A stretch of DNA of 64,000 nucleotides from assembly GCA_036309765.1 (NCBI GenBank), contig JAXJTE010000106.1, positions 1-64,000 of the forward strand. Direction: 5' to 3'. A program made the translations under genes and the position numbers. Of the stretch, positions 17,664 through 27,109 are shown piece by piece. This DNA comes from Caryophanon sp036309765. GTDB lineage: Bacteria > Bacillota > Bacilli > Bacillales_A > Planococcaceae. The notes below the pieces were generated by a model, which searched no databases, was not told where the DNA came from, and was given only the letters and a program-made list of their open reading frames with translations. The stretch's first letter is position 1, and each line of letters begins with the position of its first letter.

Positions 17664-18803
17664 TTATTTTGTTAAGTTACGAGAAATAACGAGACGTTGA
17701 ATTTCTTGCGTACCTTCGTAAATTTGTGTAATTTTCGCATCACGCATGAAACGTTCTACTGGATAGTCTTTCGTATAACCGTAACCACCGAATACTTGTA
17801 CAGCATCTGTTGTTACTTTCATCGCAGTGTCTCCAGCCATCAACTTCGCCATAGCTGATGCTTGCCCGTATGGTAAGTCATTTGTTTCTAACCATGCTGC
17901 TTGATACGTTAATAAACGTGATGCTTCAACAGCTGTTGCCATATCCGCTAATTTGAAACCTACACCTTGTTGTAATGCGATTGGTTTACCGAATTGTACG
18001 CGCTCTTTTGCGTAGTCAGCAGCTGCGTCTAACGCGCCTTGTGCAATACCTACAGCTTGTGCAGCGATCCCGTTACGTCCGCCGTCTAATGTTTTCATTG
18101 CGATAACGAAACCTTGACCAACTTCACCTAAAATATTTTCTTTTGGCACGCGGCAGTTGTCGAAAATAATTTCAGTTGTTGGAGATGAACGAATCCCTAA
18201 TTTTTGCTCTTTTTTCCCTACTGAGAAGCCTGCAAAGTCTGCTTCAACGATAAACGCTGTCGTACCTTTTGCGCCTAACTCTTGGTCAGTTACTGCAAAT
18301 ACGATATAGATGTCTGCAATACCGCCGTTTGTGATGAAGATTTTTGAACCGTTTAATACGTAAGCATCGCCGTCTTCTACTGCGTATGTGCGCATGCCGC
18401 CTGCGTCAGAACCTGAACCTGGCTCCGTTAAACCGTAAGCACCGATTTTTTTACCTTCAGCCATTGGGCGTAAGTATTTTTGTTTTTGCTCTTCTGTACC
18501 GAATTTGTATACAGGCCATCCTGCAAGTGAAGTATGTGCTGATAATGTTACACCTGTTGAACCACAAACACGTGATAATTCTTCTACCGCGATGCAATAT
18601 GCTAAGTAGTCAAAGCCTGCGCCGCCGTACTCTTCTGGCCATGGAATACCTGTTAAACCAAGCTCAGCCATTTTGTCGAAAATTTCACGATCAAAGCGCT
18701 CCTCTTCGTCACGCTCTGCTGCTGTTGGTGCTACTTCATTTAATGCAAAGTCACGAATCATGTCGCGTAATTGTTGATGCTCTTCTGTTAATTGAAAGTT
18801 CAT
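17664..18803 (-). CDS. Acyl-CoA dehydrogenase (AcdA/MmgC type), copy A
   Basis: FAD enzyme introducing the trans-2,3 double bond into acyl-CoA. The 379-aa product has the standard three domains with LTEPGSGSDA (flavin/substrate loop), NGSKIFITNG and the catalytic Glu in IYEGTQEIQR near the C-terminus. Electrons would pass to ETF and FadF. It is followed directly by a close paralogue upstream in the same operon (19-bp gap). Chain-length preference is not readable from sequence. Confidence 0.93.
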   Translation of the reverse strand: MNFQLTEEHQQLRDMIRDFALNEVAPTAAERDEEERFDREIFDKMAELGLTGIPWPEEYGGAGFDYLAYCIAVEELSRVCGSTGVTLSAHTSLAGWPVYKFGTEEQKQKYLRPMAEGKKIGAYGLTEPGSGSDAGGMRTYAVEDGDAYVLNGSKIFITNGGIADIYIVFAVTDQELGAKGTTAFIVEADFAGFSVGKKEQKLGIRSSPTTEIIFDNCRVPKENILGEVGQGFVIAMKTLDGGRNGIAAQAVGIAQGALDAAADYAKERVQFGKPIALQQGVGFKLADMATAVEASRLLTYQAAWLETNDLPYGQASAMAKLMAGDTAMKVTTDAVQVFGGYGYTKDYPVERFMRDAKITQIYEGTQEIQRLVISRNLTK

Positions 18804-18822
18804 AGTATATAAATCCCCTTTT

Positions 18823-19959
18823 CTATTTTGTTAAGTTTTTACTAATAACAAGACGTTGAATTTCACTTGTGCCTTCGTAAATCTCGGTTACTTTCGCATC
18901 GCGGAATAGGCGCTCTACTGGATATTCTTTCGTATAGCCGTAGCCACCAAATACTTGCACAGCGTCAATCGTTACATCAACTGCTGTTTTCGATGCAAAT
19001 AATTTCGCCATCGATGCTTCTTGTCCACAAGGAAGCCCTAATGCCCGAAGATTTGCGGCACGGAAGATGAGAAGGCGCGATGCTTCAACAGCTGTTGCCA
19101 TATCCGCTAGCTTAAAGCCAACCCCTTGTTGCGCAGCGATCGGTTTACCAAATTGCACGCGCTCTTTTGCATAATCAACAGCATACCCAAGTGCCGCTTC
19201 TGCAATGCCCAAGCTTTGTGCTGCAATACCGATGCGCCCAACATCTAAATTGCCCATCGCGATTTTAAAGCCTTCCCCTTCTTCACCAAGCAAGTTTTCA
19301 GCAGGTATGCGCATTTGCTCAAATGTTAGCTGAACGGTACGAGAACCGTGCAGCCCCATTTTATGCTCATCCTTGCCAACAACAAATCCTTCTGTGTCTT
19401 TTTCAACGATGAACGCTGAAATGCCTTTCGTACCGGCTTCTGGATTCGTTGAAGCAAACACGATATACACATCCGCCTCACCACCGTTTGTAATAAACAC
19501 TTTTGAGCCGTTTAGCACGTACTCATCACCGTCTTTTACAGCGCGTGTTTTCAGCGATGCTGCGTCCGACCCTGCACTTGGCTCCGTTAAGCAAAACGCG
19601 CCTAAATATTCACCTGATGCAAGCTTCGGTACATACTTTTGCTTTTGCGCTTCTGTACCGAAGTATAAAATTGGATTCGTTCCAACTGATGTATGAACGG
19701 ATAAAATAACACCAACGACTGCACTTACACGTGAAAGCTCATTGATCGCAATAATGTAAGAAGTAAAGTCCATCCCTGCACCGCCGTATTGCTCTGGTAC
19801 AGTAATGCCCATTAGCCCAAGCTCTCCCATTTGCGCTAAAATGTCACGTGGAAATACGCCTTTTTCCATTTCTTCGACAAGCGGCGCAATTTTGTCATTC
19901 GCAAAGCTGCGCACCATGTCTCGCATCATTAGCTGCTCTTCTGTAAAACGTAAATCCAT
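18823..19959 (-). CDS. Acyl-CoA dehydrogenase, copy B
   Basis: The 378-aa paralogue of the next gene, with LTEPSAGSDA, NGSKVFITNGG and the catalytic Glu in IYEGTSEIQR. The two copies share long identical blocks near the C-terminus (for example GVGFKLADMATAVEASRLL) but differ in the substrate-facing N-terminal half. This suggests an old tandem duplication with diverged chain specificity, for example short-chain versus branched acyl-CoA. Confidence 0.93.
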   Translation of the reverse strand: MDLRFTEEQLMMRDMVRSFANDKIAPLVEEMEKGVFPRDILAQMGELGLMGITVPEQYGGAGMDFTSYIIAINELSRVSAVVGVILSVHTSVGTNPILYFGTEAQKQKYVPKLASGEYLGAFCLTEPSAGSDAASLKTRAVKDGDEYVLNGSKVFITNGGEADVYIVFASTNPEAGTKGISAFIVEKDTEGFVVGKDEHKMGLHGSRTVQLTFEQMRIPAENLLGEEGEGFKIAMGNLDVGRIGIAAQSLGIAEAALGYAVDYAKERVQFGKPIAAQQGVGFKLADMATAVEASRLLIFRAANLRALGLPCGQEASMAKLFASKTAVDVTIDAVQVFGGYGYTKEYPVERLFRDAKVTEIYEGTSEIQRLVISKNLTK

Positions 19960-19973
19960 CTATAACACATCCT

Positions 19974-20825
19974 TTATTCGTACACGTAGAAGCCTCGACC
20001 TGATTTTTTACCTACCCAGCCAGCTGCTACGTATTTACGTAGTAACGGACATGGACGGTATTTACTGTCGCCTAAGCCTTCATGTAAAATTTCCATAATC
20101 GCTAAGCATGTATCTAAGCCGATGAAGTCTGCTAACGTAAGCGGACCCATCGGATGATTCATCCCAAGCTTCATTACTGTGTCAACGTCTTCAATCGATG
20201 CTACACCTTCGTACACCGTGTAGATCGCTTCGTTGATCATCGGTAATAAAATACGGTTTGCTACAAATCCAGGGAAGTCATTTACTTCAACTGGTGTTTT
20301 ACCGAGCTTCACCGATAAATCACGCACTGCCTCATACACTTCATCTGTCGTCGCTAATCCACGAATAACCTCAACAAGTTTCATAACAGGTACTGGGTTC
20401 ATGAAATGCATACCAATTACTTTTTCTGGACGGTTTGTAAATGCCGCAAGTTCTGTAATAGGTAATGACGATGTATTCGTCGCTAAAATCGCATGCGCTG
20501 GTGCAATGCTATCTAACTGTTGGAAAATTGATTTTTTAATGTCCATATTTTCCACAGCTGCTTCGATTACGATGTCTGCATTTTTCGCATCATCAATCGA
20601 TAAAGATGGTTGCACGCGTGCTAAAATTGCCGCTTTTTCTTCTTCTGTTTTACGACCTTTTTCAACGTCGCGGCTTAAATTTTTTGTAATGCTCGCTAAA
20701 CCACGGTCGAAAAACTCTTGCTTTTGATCGTTTAAAATAACATCGTATCCTGCTGTTGCGCAAACTTGAGCAATACCTGAGCCCATTTGACCTGCGCCAA
20801 TGATCATAACTGTTTTAATTGACAT
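19974..20825 (-). CDS. 3-hydroxybutyryl-CoA dehydrogenase
   Basis: NAD(P)-dependent oxidation of 3-hydroxybutyryl-CoA (mmgB/hbd family). The 283-aa product has an N-terminal Rossmann motif GAGQMGSGIAQ (residues 10-20), the catalytic stretch GMHFMNPVPVMKLVEVI and the C-terminal helical domain with NHPMGPLTLADFIGLD. It lies between thiolase and the dehydrogenases with gaps under 20 bp, clearly one operon. Confidence 0.95.
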   Translation of the reverse strand: MSIKTVMIIGAGQMGSGIAQVCATAGYDVILNDQKQEFFDRGLASITKNLSRDVEKGRKTEEEKAAILARVQPSLSIDDAKNADIVIEAAVENMDIKKSIFQQLDSIAPAHAILATNTSSLPITELAAFTNRPEKVIGMHFMNPVPVMKLVEVIRGLATTDEVYEAVRDLSVKLGKTPVEVNDFPGFVANRILLPMINEAIYTVYEGVASIEDVDTVMKLGMNHPMGPLTLADFIGLDTCLAIMEILHEGLGDSKYRPCPLLRKYVAAGWVGKKSGRGFYVYE

Positions 20826-20831
20826 GAGTGA

Positions 20832-22028
20832 TTATTCCCCTTTTACTTCAATCATAATTGCATCGCCTTGACCGCCACCTGAGCAAATTGCCGCAATACC
20901 GATACCACCGCCGCGACGTTTTAATTCATACGCAAGCGTTAAAATAATACGTGCGCCTGATGCTCCGATTGGGTGACCAAGTGCAATCGCGCCACCGTTT
21001 ACGTTAATTTTCTCTGCCGGTAAGTCTGCAATTTTGGCACTCGCAAGTGATACAGCCGCAAACGCTTCGTTCATTTCGATTAAATCGATATCTTCAATCG
21101 TTTTGCCTGTTTTCTTTAAAATTTCATTTACGACTAATCCTGGTGTTTCAGGGAATTCTGCTGGTGCAACCCCTACTCCAGCGTGACCAATGATTGTCGC
21201 AAGCACAGGTTTACCTGCTGCTTTTGCTTTTTCTTCGTTCATTAATACAAGAGCAACTGCGCCGTCGTTAATGCCTGGTGCGTTCGCTGCTGTAATTGTG
21301 CCACCTTTACCGAATGCTGAACGTAATTTGCCAAGTGACTCTAACGTTAAGCCTGCACGTGGTGACTCATCTTTATCAAAGATAATTGCATCGCCTTTAC
21401 GTTGTGGTACGTGTACTGGCACAATTTCTTCTGCAAATTTACCATCTTCAACCGCTTTTGCTACAAGCTCTTGGCTACGTAATGCCCATGCATCTTGCTC
21501 TTCGCGTGTTACTTCGAATTTCTCAGCAGTTGCGTTACCGTAAATACCCATATGTACGCGACTTTCTTCGTTGAAAGGACAAGTTAAGCCATCGTGTAAT
21601 AAACCGTCTGTTACTGAGCCATCACCCATACGTAAGCCCCAACGATCTTTTAGTAAGTAGTAAGGTGCGTTAGACATTGACTCCATACCACCTGCAACGA
21701 TAATATCTTCTTCACCTAAGCGAATGATTTGATCTGCAAGCGTTACACTACGCATACCTGATGCACACACTTTATTAATTGTTTCTGATTTTACGTTGAA
21801 TGGGATGCCGCCTTTTGCAGCTGCTTGGCGTGAAGGGATTTGCCCTTGTCCAGCTTGTAAAACTGTCCCCATAATTACTTGATTTACTTCTTCTGGTGCT
21901 ACGTTTGCACGCTCTAATGCACCTTTGATTGCTACGCCACCTAATTCACTTGCTGTTAGACTGCTTAATGTGCCGCCAAATTTACCAAACGCTGTACGTG
22001 CACCATCTAAAATTACTGTTCTTGTCAT
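20832..22028 (-). CDS. Acetyl-CoA C-acetyltransferase (thiolase)
   Basis: Cleaves acetoacetyl-CoA or condenses acetyl-CoA (mmgA/thl family). The 398-aa product has nucleophile Cys88 in NKVCASG, the GHPIGASGAR His loop and the second Cys in CSGGGQGD. It is the first gene of the operon thl-hbd-acd-acd-tetR-(icmF). The upstream 320 bp hold no gene but include a candidate TetR operator. Confidence 0.95.
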   Translation of the reverse strand: MTRTVILDGARTAFGKFGGTLSSLTASELGGVAIKGALERANVAPEEVNQVIMGTVLQAGQGQIPSRQAAAKGGIPFNVKSETINKVCASGMRSVTLADQIIRLGEEDIIVAGGMESMSNAPYYLLKDRWGLRMGDGSVTDGLLHDGLTCPFNEESRVHMGIYGNATAEKFEVTREEQDAWALRSQELVAKAVEDGKFAEEIVPVHVPQRKGDAIIFDKDESPRAGLTLESLGKLRSAFGKGGTITAANAPGINDGAVALVLMNEEKAKAAGKPVLATIIGHAGVGVAPAEFPETPGLVVNEILKKTGKTIEDIDLIEMNEAFAAVSLASAKIADLPAEKINVNGGAIALGHPIGASGARIILTLAYELKRRGGGIGIAAICSGGGQGDAIMIEVKGE

Positions 22029-22073
22029 TTCTCTATCCCCTTTGTTAGTTAAGTGCTTAAGACATTAATACGA

Positions 22074-22087
22074 CTGAACGCTCGCTC
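22074..22087. promoter_or_regulatory. Candidate TetR-type operator upstream of thiolase
   Basis: The imperfect palindrome TGAACGCTCGCTCA (10 of 14 symmetric positions) lies 46 bp upstream of the thiolase start. A TATAAG on the minus strand just upstream could be a -10, though no good -35 was found. The shape (TGA-n-CG half sites) is usual for TetR operators, and the operon encodes a TetR protein. The link is inference. Confidence 0.4.
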
Positions 22088-22240
22088 AACTTATATGTAA
22101 ATAAAAAAGAAACTTTACCCCTTACCTACTTAATATTGTACGAAACTTAGAATTTTTTTTCAATATTATTTTTTCTGAAAATTTATTTTATCGATTTTTT
22201 AGTATAAATCTGCACTGCCATTCATTTCACCAAACAAAAA

Positions 22241-22273
22241 AAGAGCGGGGAAACTTTGATGTTCCCCACTCTT
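22241..22273 (-). terminator. Terminator of fadF
   Basis: Minus-strand AAGAGTGGGGAAC pairs with GTTTCCCCGCTCTT (one mismatch), followed by TTTTTTTG. It lies about 75 bp past the fadF stop. Confidence 0.9.
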
Positions 22274-22347
22274 GTCTGCTGTCACGAAAATGCCACGCAT
22301 CAGCTATTTAATATACATTTTTTTGAAGTTGTTCATATGGCATACGG

Positions 22348-24498
22348 TTAATTTAATGTACCTTCTTCTTCTGTCTCAACTGTCGGTACATCACCGAATA
22401 CAGCGCGTTCTAAAATTTCTGCGATATCGAACGTGCCTACTTTGTCCTCTACTTCTTTCGCCTTCGTACCATCTGAAAGCATCGTTAAGCAGTACGGACA
22501 GCCTGAAGAAATCATCGACGCATCCGTTTGTAGCGCTTGCTCTGTACGGGCAACGTTAATTCGGTTTCCGACATGTTCTTCCATCCACATTAAACCACCA
22601 CCAGCGCCACAGCACATACCATCTTGACGGTTACGCTCCATTTCAACAAGGTTTACCCCTGGCACAGCGCGTAAAATTTCACGCGGTGGATCGAATACGC
22701 CGTTGTAACGACCTAAATAACATGAATCATGGAACACAATCGTCTCGTCCACGCGGTGATTCATCGCTAAGCGTCCATCCTTCACTAAGTCATACAGTAA
22801 TTCTGTATGGTGAAGCACTTCGCCATTCCAACCGAAATCTTTGTACTCATTTTTGAAAATGTTGTATGCGTGTGGATCGATTGTGACGATTTTTGTTACT
22901 TCGTTTTTCTCAAACTCATCGATGTTACCTGTCGCAAGCTCTTGGAATAAAAACTCATTCCCTAAGCGGCGTGGTGTATCGCCTGAGTTTTTCTCTTTGT
23001 TACCTAAAATCGCAAACTTCACACCCGCCTCATTCATTAAACGAGCGAATGATAATGCGATTTTTTGTGAACGACTATCGAATGCTCCCATCGAACCAAC
23101 CCAGAATAAATACTCAAAGCCTTCCCCTGACTTATTCGTTTCTTTTACTGTTGGGATGTTAATTGATGGATCAAGGTCGCGCCATTTTTCTTTTTCTTTA
23201 CGGTTTAAGCCCCATGGATTTCCTTGACGTTCGATGTTTGTCATCGCGCGTTGTGCATCTGGGTTTACTTTCCCTTCTGTCATCGTTAAGTAACGGCGCA
23301 GGTCGATAATTTTATCTACGTGCTCATTCATTACTGGACATTGGTCTTCACAGTTACGGCACGTCGTACATGCCCAAATTTCTTCCTCTGTAATGACGTC
23401 ACCAATTAATGATGGGCTATAAATGTCATCAATCACTGCACCTTCTGCCCCAGCAGCAAGTGCAAGTTGATTACCTTTTGTGTTTTTAAAGAATTGATAT
23501 GGTACCCACGGCTTCGATTTTGTCGTTACCGCACCAGTGAACGTTAAATGGTCGCGTAGCTTGACGATTAAATCCATCGGTGACAGCATTTTCCCTGTTC
23601 CTGCTGCTGGACACATATTCGTACAGCGCCCACATTCTACACATGCGTATAAATCAAGCAGTTGCTTTTGTGTAAAATCTTCAATACGACCAACACCGAA
23701 CGAGACATCTTCCTCGCCCGCTTCTTCATCGTCCTCTAAATCAAACTTAATTGGCTCAAGCGTCCCGACACGGTCAAGACGGTTGAAGTATACGTTGCCG
23801 ACACTCGTAATTAAGTGGAAGTGCTTTGATTGTGGCACGTATACTAAGAATGTTAATAAAATAAGTAAGTGAACCCACCATGAAACATAAAACATCACCA
23901 TACCTGCTGCTGGTGGTAACCAAGCAAATGCAAGCATAATTGTCGATGCAACTGGCTCGAAGCCGTTGAATGTTGTATGCTCATGCCAAATCATCGCAAA
24001 GCCGTTTGCAAGTAGCGTTGATAGCATTAAGCCTCCGATGAAGATTAAGACTAAACCATTTTTCCAGCCGCGCTTTAAGCGAACGAGCTTTTCAACGTAA
24101 CGACGGTGGAATGCCATCGCTACCGCAACTAAAATAATAAGCGCTACTAGCTCCTCAAAAAATACGAACGGACCGTATAATGGCCCAAGCGGTAAATGAT
24201 GATCCGGTGCTAAACCACGAATGATTAAATCAATTGCGCCAAGCTGTACGAGTAAAAACCCGTAGAAGAACATGACGTGCATGACACCACTTTTTTTATC
24301 TTTTAATAATTTACTTTGCCCAAATACTTTTTCCATAATTTGAGCTATACGTTCTTTTACGCTCTCGTCAAACTCTACTTTTTTCCCTAACTTGATGAAT
24401 TCATAACGTGTCTTCAATAAGTAAACGAACAGCCCAACAGCGTATGCAACCGCTGCAATCGTCAGTACCCATGTCACGATTAAGAAAATATCCATCAT
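22348..24498 (-). CDS. fadF: Fe-S oxidoreductase of fatty-acid oxidation (FadF/YwjF)
   Basis: Membrane iron-sulfur protein thought to carry electrons from ETF/acyl-CoA dehydrogenases to the quinone pool. About 716 aa: an N-terminal multi-pass membrane domain (six or so hydrophobic segments), two 4Fe-4S motifs (CVECGRCTNMCP and CTTCRNCEDQCP) and two C-terminal CCG domains (CYLGRYN, CCGAGGGLMW). In B. subtilis ywjF lies next to acdA and rpoE; here the same set is spread over 12 kb. Two adjacent ATGs (24498, 24495) follow AAAGGGGGG; I give the first. The promoter overlaps a FadR-type box. Confidence 0.92.
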   Translation of the reverse strand: MMDIFLIVTWVLTIAAVAYAVGLFVYLLKTRYEFIKLGKKVEFDESVKERIAQIMEKVFGQSKLLKDKKSGVMHVMFFYGFLLVQLGAIDLIIRGLAPDHHLPLGPLYGPFVFFEELVALIILVAVAMAFHRRYVEKLVRLKRGWKNGLVLIFIGGLMLSTLLANGFAMIWHEHTTFNGFEPVASTIMLAFAWLPPAAGMVMFYVSWWVHLLILLTFLVYVPQSKHFHLITSVGNVYFNRLDRVGTLEPIKFDLEDDEEAGEEDVSFGVGRIEDFTQKQLLDLYACVECGRCTNMCPAAGTGKMLSPMDLIVKLRDHLTFTGAVTTKSKPWVPYQFFKNTKGNQLALAAGAEGAVIDDIYSPSLIGDVITEEEIWACTTCRNCEDQCPVMNEHVDKIIDLRRYLTMTEGKVNPDAQRAMTNIERQGNPWGLNRKEKEKWRDLDPSINIPTVKETNKSGEGFEYLFWVGSMGAFDSRSQKIALSFARLMNEAGVKFAILGNKEKNSGDTPRRLGNEFLFQELATGNIDEFEKNEVTKIVTIDPHAYNIFKNEYKDFGWNGEVLHHTELLYDLVKDGRLAMNHRVDETIVFHDSCYLGRYNGVFDPPREILRAVPGVNLVEMERNRQDGMCCGAGGGLMWMEEHVGNRINVARTEQALQTDASMISSGCPYCLTMLSDGTKAKEVEDKVGTFDIAEILERAVFGDVPTVETEEEGTLN

Positions 24499-24542
24499 CG
24501 TCCCCCCTTTTCGATTCAACAAATCCCCATTTTGTTGTCATC

Positions 24543-24572
24543 ATTGTAAATTATGAATGACTATTCAGTCAA
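24543..24572 (-). promoter_or_regulatory. fadF promoter with overlapping FadR box
   Basis: The minus strand shows -35 TTGACT (24572-24567), an 18-nt spacer and -10 TACAAT (24548-24543). The palindrome TGAATGACTATTCAGTCA (plus strand 24554-24571) matches the B. subtilis FadR consensus TGAATGAMTANTCATTCA at 17 of 18 positions and covers the -35 and part of the spacer. Repressor binding would block polymerase; long-chain acyl-CoA would relieve it. No fadR gene is in the window. Confidence 0.85.
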
Positions 24573-24947
24573 TACGACCTAGTTTAAAAAAATAACTTAA
24601 ACGAGTATATTGTCGTAAGTTTGTATTTAAAATGATACATTATGTAAACATAATTTTCACGCTATTTATAAGATCGTTTTACACTTTATTCTTATAACTG
24701 TCAAAATATGTACGAAATTTCAAAAAAAATACGTAGATTAAAAAGGGCTTTATATGGAAGATTGAACATACTAATATTAACAATTTGATATAATCTTCAT
24801 ATGGATAATGAATTAGTCAAGCATCGTATCAACTAAAATTGCTTTTGCTCGTCGTTTCAATTACTATGCGTCGTAATGATTTTTGTTATCCATACTGAAC
24901 GTAATTTCATCTATTTTACAATCATCATCCGATTCAATGAAACGCAA
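24573..24947. other. AT-rich gap without a gene
   Basis: Between the fadF promoter and the terminator of the cobalamin operon I see no frame with a ribosome site, no tRNA and no repeat shared with the rest of the window. Confidence 0.5.
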
Positions 24948-24989
24948 AAAAATACTATTCGAAACGGTTATGCTTCGAATAGTATTTTT
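24948..24989 (-). terminator. Terminator of the btu operon
   Basis: A 16-bp perfect stem AAAAATACTATTCGAA/TTCGAATAGTATTTTT with a 10-nt loop lies 76 bp past the adenosyltransferase stop. The minus-strand 3' arm ends in seven T. Confidence 0.85.
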
Positions 24990-25064
24990 GCGATAAAAAC
25001 AATAATTTCTGAATATATGTGTAATTTATTATGGCAACATATTAGTTACCCAATAAATAAATGC

Positions 25065-25643
25065 TTATTTTTCGTTCTTTTTCGTGTGGAATACTTTTCC
25101 GCCGCGTGCATATTCAACGTCTTGTACACCTGCACGGAAGTTGACAACGCGTGCTGCTGCAAAGAAATAATCTGATAAACGGTTTAAGTATTTTTGTACA
25201 ACGACGTTTACACCTTCTACTTCTGTCGTCAACGTCACCATTTGACGCTCTGCACGGCGCGTTACCGTGCGGGCGATGTGAAGCGTTGCAGCTGCCGATG
25301 TTCCACCTGGTAAAACGAATTTTTCAAGCGGTGGTGCTTCTTCAACAAGTACATCGATTCGGTTTTCTAATACGGTAATTGGCTCTTCTGTTAACTTGAA
25401 TTGTGGCTCTTTCATGACATTTGCTAAGTCGCCGCCGCAATCAAATAGCTCGTGCTGAATCGCATGTAAGTCATTTAGGATGTCTGCGTACGTTTCCTCG
25501 TCTAGCTCCGTCATCGCTTTGCCGACGAATGAGTTTAACTCGTCTACTGTACCGTACACTTCCACGCGAATATCGTCCTTCGCCGCGCGTCCTCCGATTA
25601 AGCCTGTTTTCCCTGCGTCACCTGTTTTTGTATAAATTTTCAT
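25065..25643 (-). CDS. Cob(I)alamin adenosyltransferase, PduO type
   Basis: Transfers the adenosyl group of ATP to cob(I)alamin to make adenosylcobalamin, the IcmF cofactor. The 192-aa product begins MKIYTKTGDAGKTGLIGG (the family ATP-binding N-terminus) and has VYGTVDELNSFVG and RTVTRRAERQ. Its ATG overlaps the stop of the ATPase-CbiZ gene by 4 bp (ATGA), making it the last gene of the riboswitch-controlled operon. Confidence 0.94.
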   Translation of the reverse strand: MKIYTKTGDAGKTGLIGGRAAKDDIRVEVYGTVDELNSFVGKAMTELDEETYADILNDLHAIQHELFDCGGDLANVMKEPQFKLTEEPITVLENRIDVLVEEAPPLEKFVLPGGTSAAATLHIARTVTRRAERQMVTLTTEVEGVNVVVQKYLNRLSDYFFAAARVVNFRAGVQDVEYARGGKVFHTKKNEK

Positions 25644-27109
25644 CGTGCCATCTCCTTTAGTTGTTTGTAGCGCTGAATTGCTTCAACAGTCGTTTCAAAT
25701 ACGGCATGTCCAACCCATTTCCCAAGAAGCGATGCCGTTCCTCCATAAGCGTGTTGCTGACCGTGCTGTGTGCTGGCAATTAAAATGCTATCGGTCGCTG
25801 TCCCCGTCGCAATCGTATTCGACGTTTGATCGCGGACTTCCTCTATTTGTAATGCTTTTACTTTTGCCTCAGTTGCCGTCATCATCGCTTGTACGAACGC
25901 CTCATCGGTAAGCTCGCCATTAACGATAACCCACGTATTAATCGTGCCAACCTCATATTGCAACGTATGCTCGCAAGCTTTCGACACGTCGATTGCTTTG
26001 CCAATGCCTGCTGTTACGGCAACGATAATATGCCCTGCCTCACTGTTGAACTCGCGAATGACGGCGTGGTCTGTCGTGAGCGCAGTCATCATGCCAACGC
26101 AGTTTGTAGGTATTGCACCGAGCTTGCGAATAAATTGTGCAAAGTCGTCGCGTACATTTGTAACGTCATACAGCGGGTCAACGGTGCGATTAATAAGCGT
26201 GCGGTACCAGCCAAGCCCTGCATTATATACGGCTGATGATAATACGCGTAGTGGTAGAGGGCTTTGTAGCACGACCGCTTCATTTGTAATATGAATATGC
26301 TCCGCTGTCACACGCGCCTCCTGTTGTAGCGACACGCTCGGTAAAATCGTTACTTGCGGCGTCGCTTCTTTCGGGTGGGCTCGTGTTACAACATCGACGT
26401 CGTACACTTGTTCAATTTGCGTTTCGATCAATACTTCATGCGGCTCACCAATAATGCGAACGCGCCCTTTTTCCATAAGCAATAGGCGGTCGCAATATAG
26501 CGCAGCCAAGTTCATATCGTGAAAAATCGATACGACCGTTAAACCGTGCATTTTCGCCTCGGTGCGCACCATATCAAGTAGCTGACGCTGATGCGCGATA
26601 TCTAAATGGTTTGTCGGCTCGTCTAAAAATAAAACGTCCGCCTTTTGTGCTAATGCCTGCGCAACGAACACGCGCTGCTGCTCACCACCAGATAAAAATT
26701 CCATTTCGGTATCGGCGTATTGTGTAATATTCGTTTGGGCCATCGCCTGCACGACTGCTCGCTCGTCCTCGTCACGCCAGCTCGAGAAAAAGCCGCTTTG
26801 GTGTGGATAGCGTCCAAGCGATACAACTTCGCGCACTGTATGTGTGAATGTATTGGCATGTAGCTGTGGTAAAACAGCTAGCTTTTTGGCAAGCTCTTTC
26901 GGTGCATACGCGCGAAGTGGCTTTCCTTGTAATGCTACATCGCCAGACAGCATCGGGAGCGCACCGCTAATGAGCTTGAGCATCGTCGACTTGCCACTAC
27001 CGTTTGGACCGAGTACGCCGAGAATTTCTCCTTTTTGCACAGTAAACGATACGTCTTGTACGTATGCTTCATTGCCATAGCCCCCACTCACTTGTTGTAC
27101 ATGTAACAT
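25640..27109 (-). CDS. Cobalamin ABC ATPase fused to CbiZ amidohydrolase
   Basis: A bifunctional 489-aa protein. Residues about 1-255 form a BtuD-type ATPase (Walker A GPNGSGKST, signature LSGGEQQR, Walker B VLFLDEP). Residues about 285-489 match adenosylcobinamide amidohydrolase CbiZ (NCVGMMTA, GTINTWVIVNG, TGTATDSILIAS). The first half powers uptake through BtuC; the second removes the side chain of imported corrinoids so they can be remodelled. B. subtilis YvrA has a similar architecture. The start codon overlaps the btuC stop. Confidence 0.9.
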   Translation of the reverse strand: MLHVQQVSGGYGNEAYVQDVSFTVQKGEILGVLGPNGSGKSTMLKLISGALPMLSGDVALQGKPLRAYAPKELAKKLAVLPQLHANTFTHTVREVVSLGRYPHQSGFFSSWRDEDERAVVQAMAQTNITQYADTEMEFLSGGEQQRVFVAQALAQKADVLFLDEPTNHLDIAHQRQLLDMVRTEAKMHGLTVVSIFHDMNLAALYCDRLLLMEKGRVRIIGEPHEVLIETQIEQVYDVDVVTRAHPKEATPQVTILPSVSLQQEARVTAEHIHITNEAVVLQSPLPLRVLSSAVYNAGLGWYRTLINRTVDPLYDVTNVRDDFAQFIRKLGAIPTNCVGMMTALTTDHAVIREFNSEAGHIIVAVTAGIGKAIDVSKACEHTLQYEVGTINTWVIVNGELTDEAFVQAMMTATEAKVKALQIEEVRDQTSNTIATGTATDSILIASTQHGQQHAYGGTASLLGKWVGHAVFETTVEAIQRYKQLKEMAR

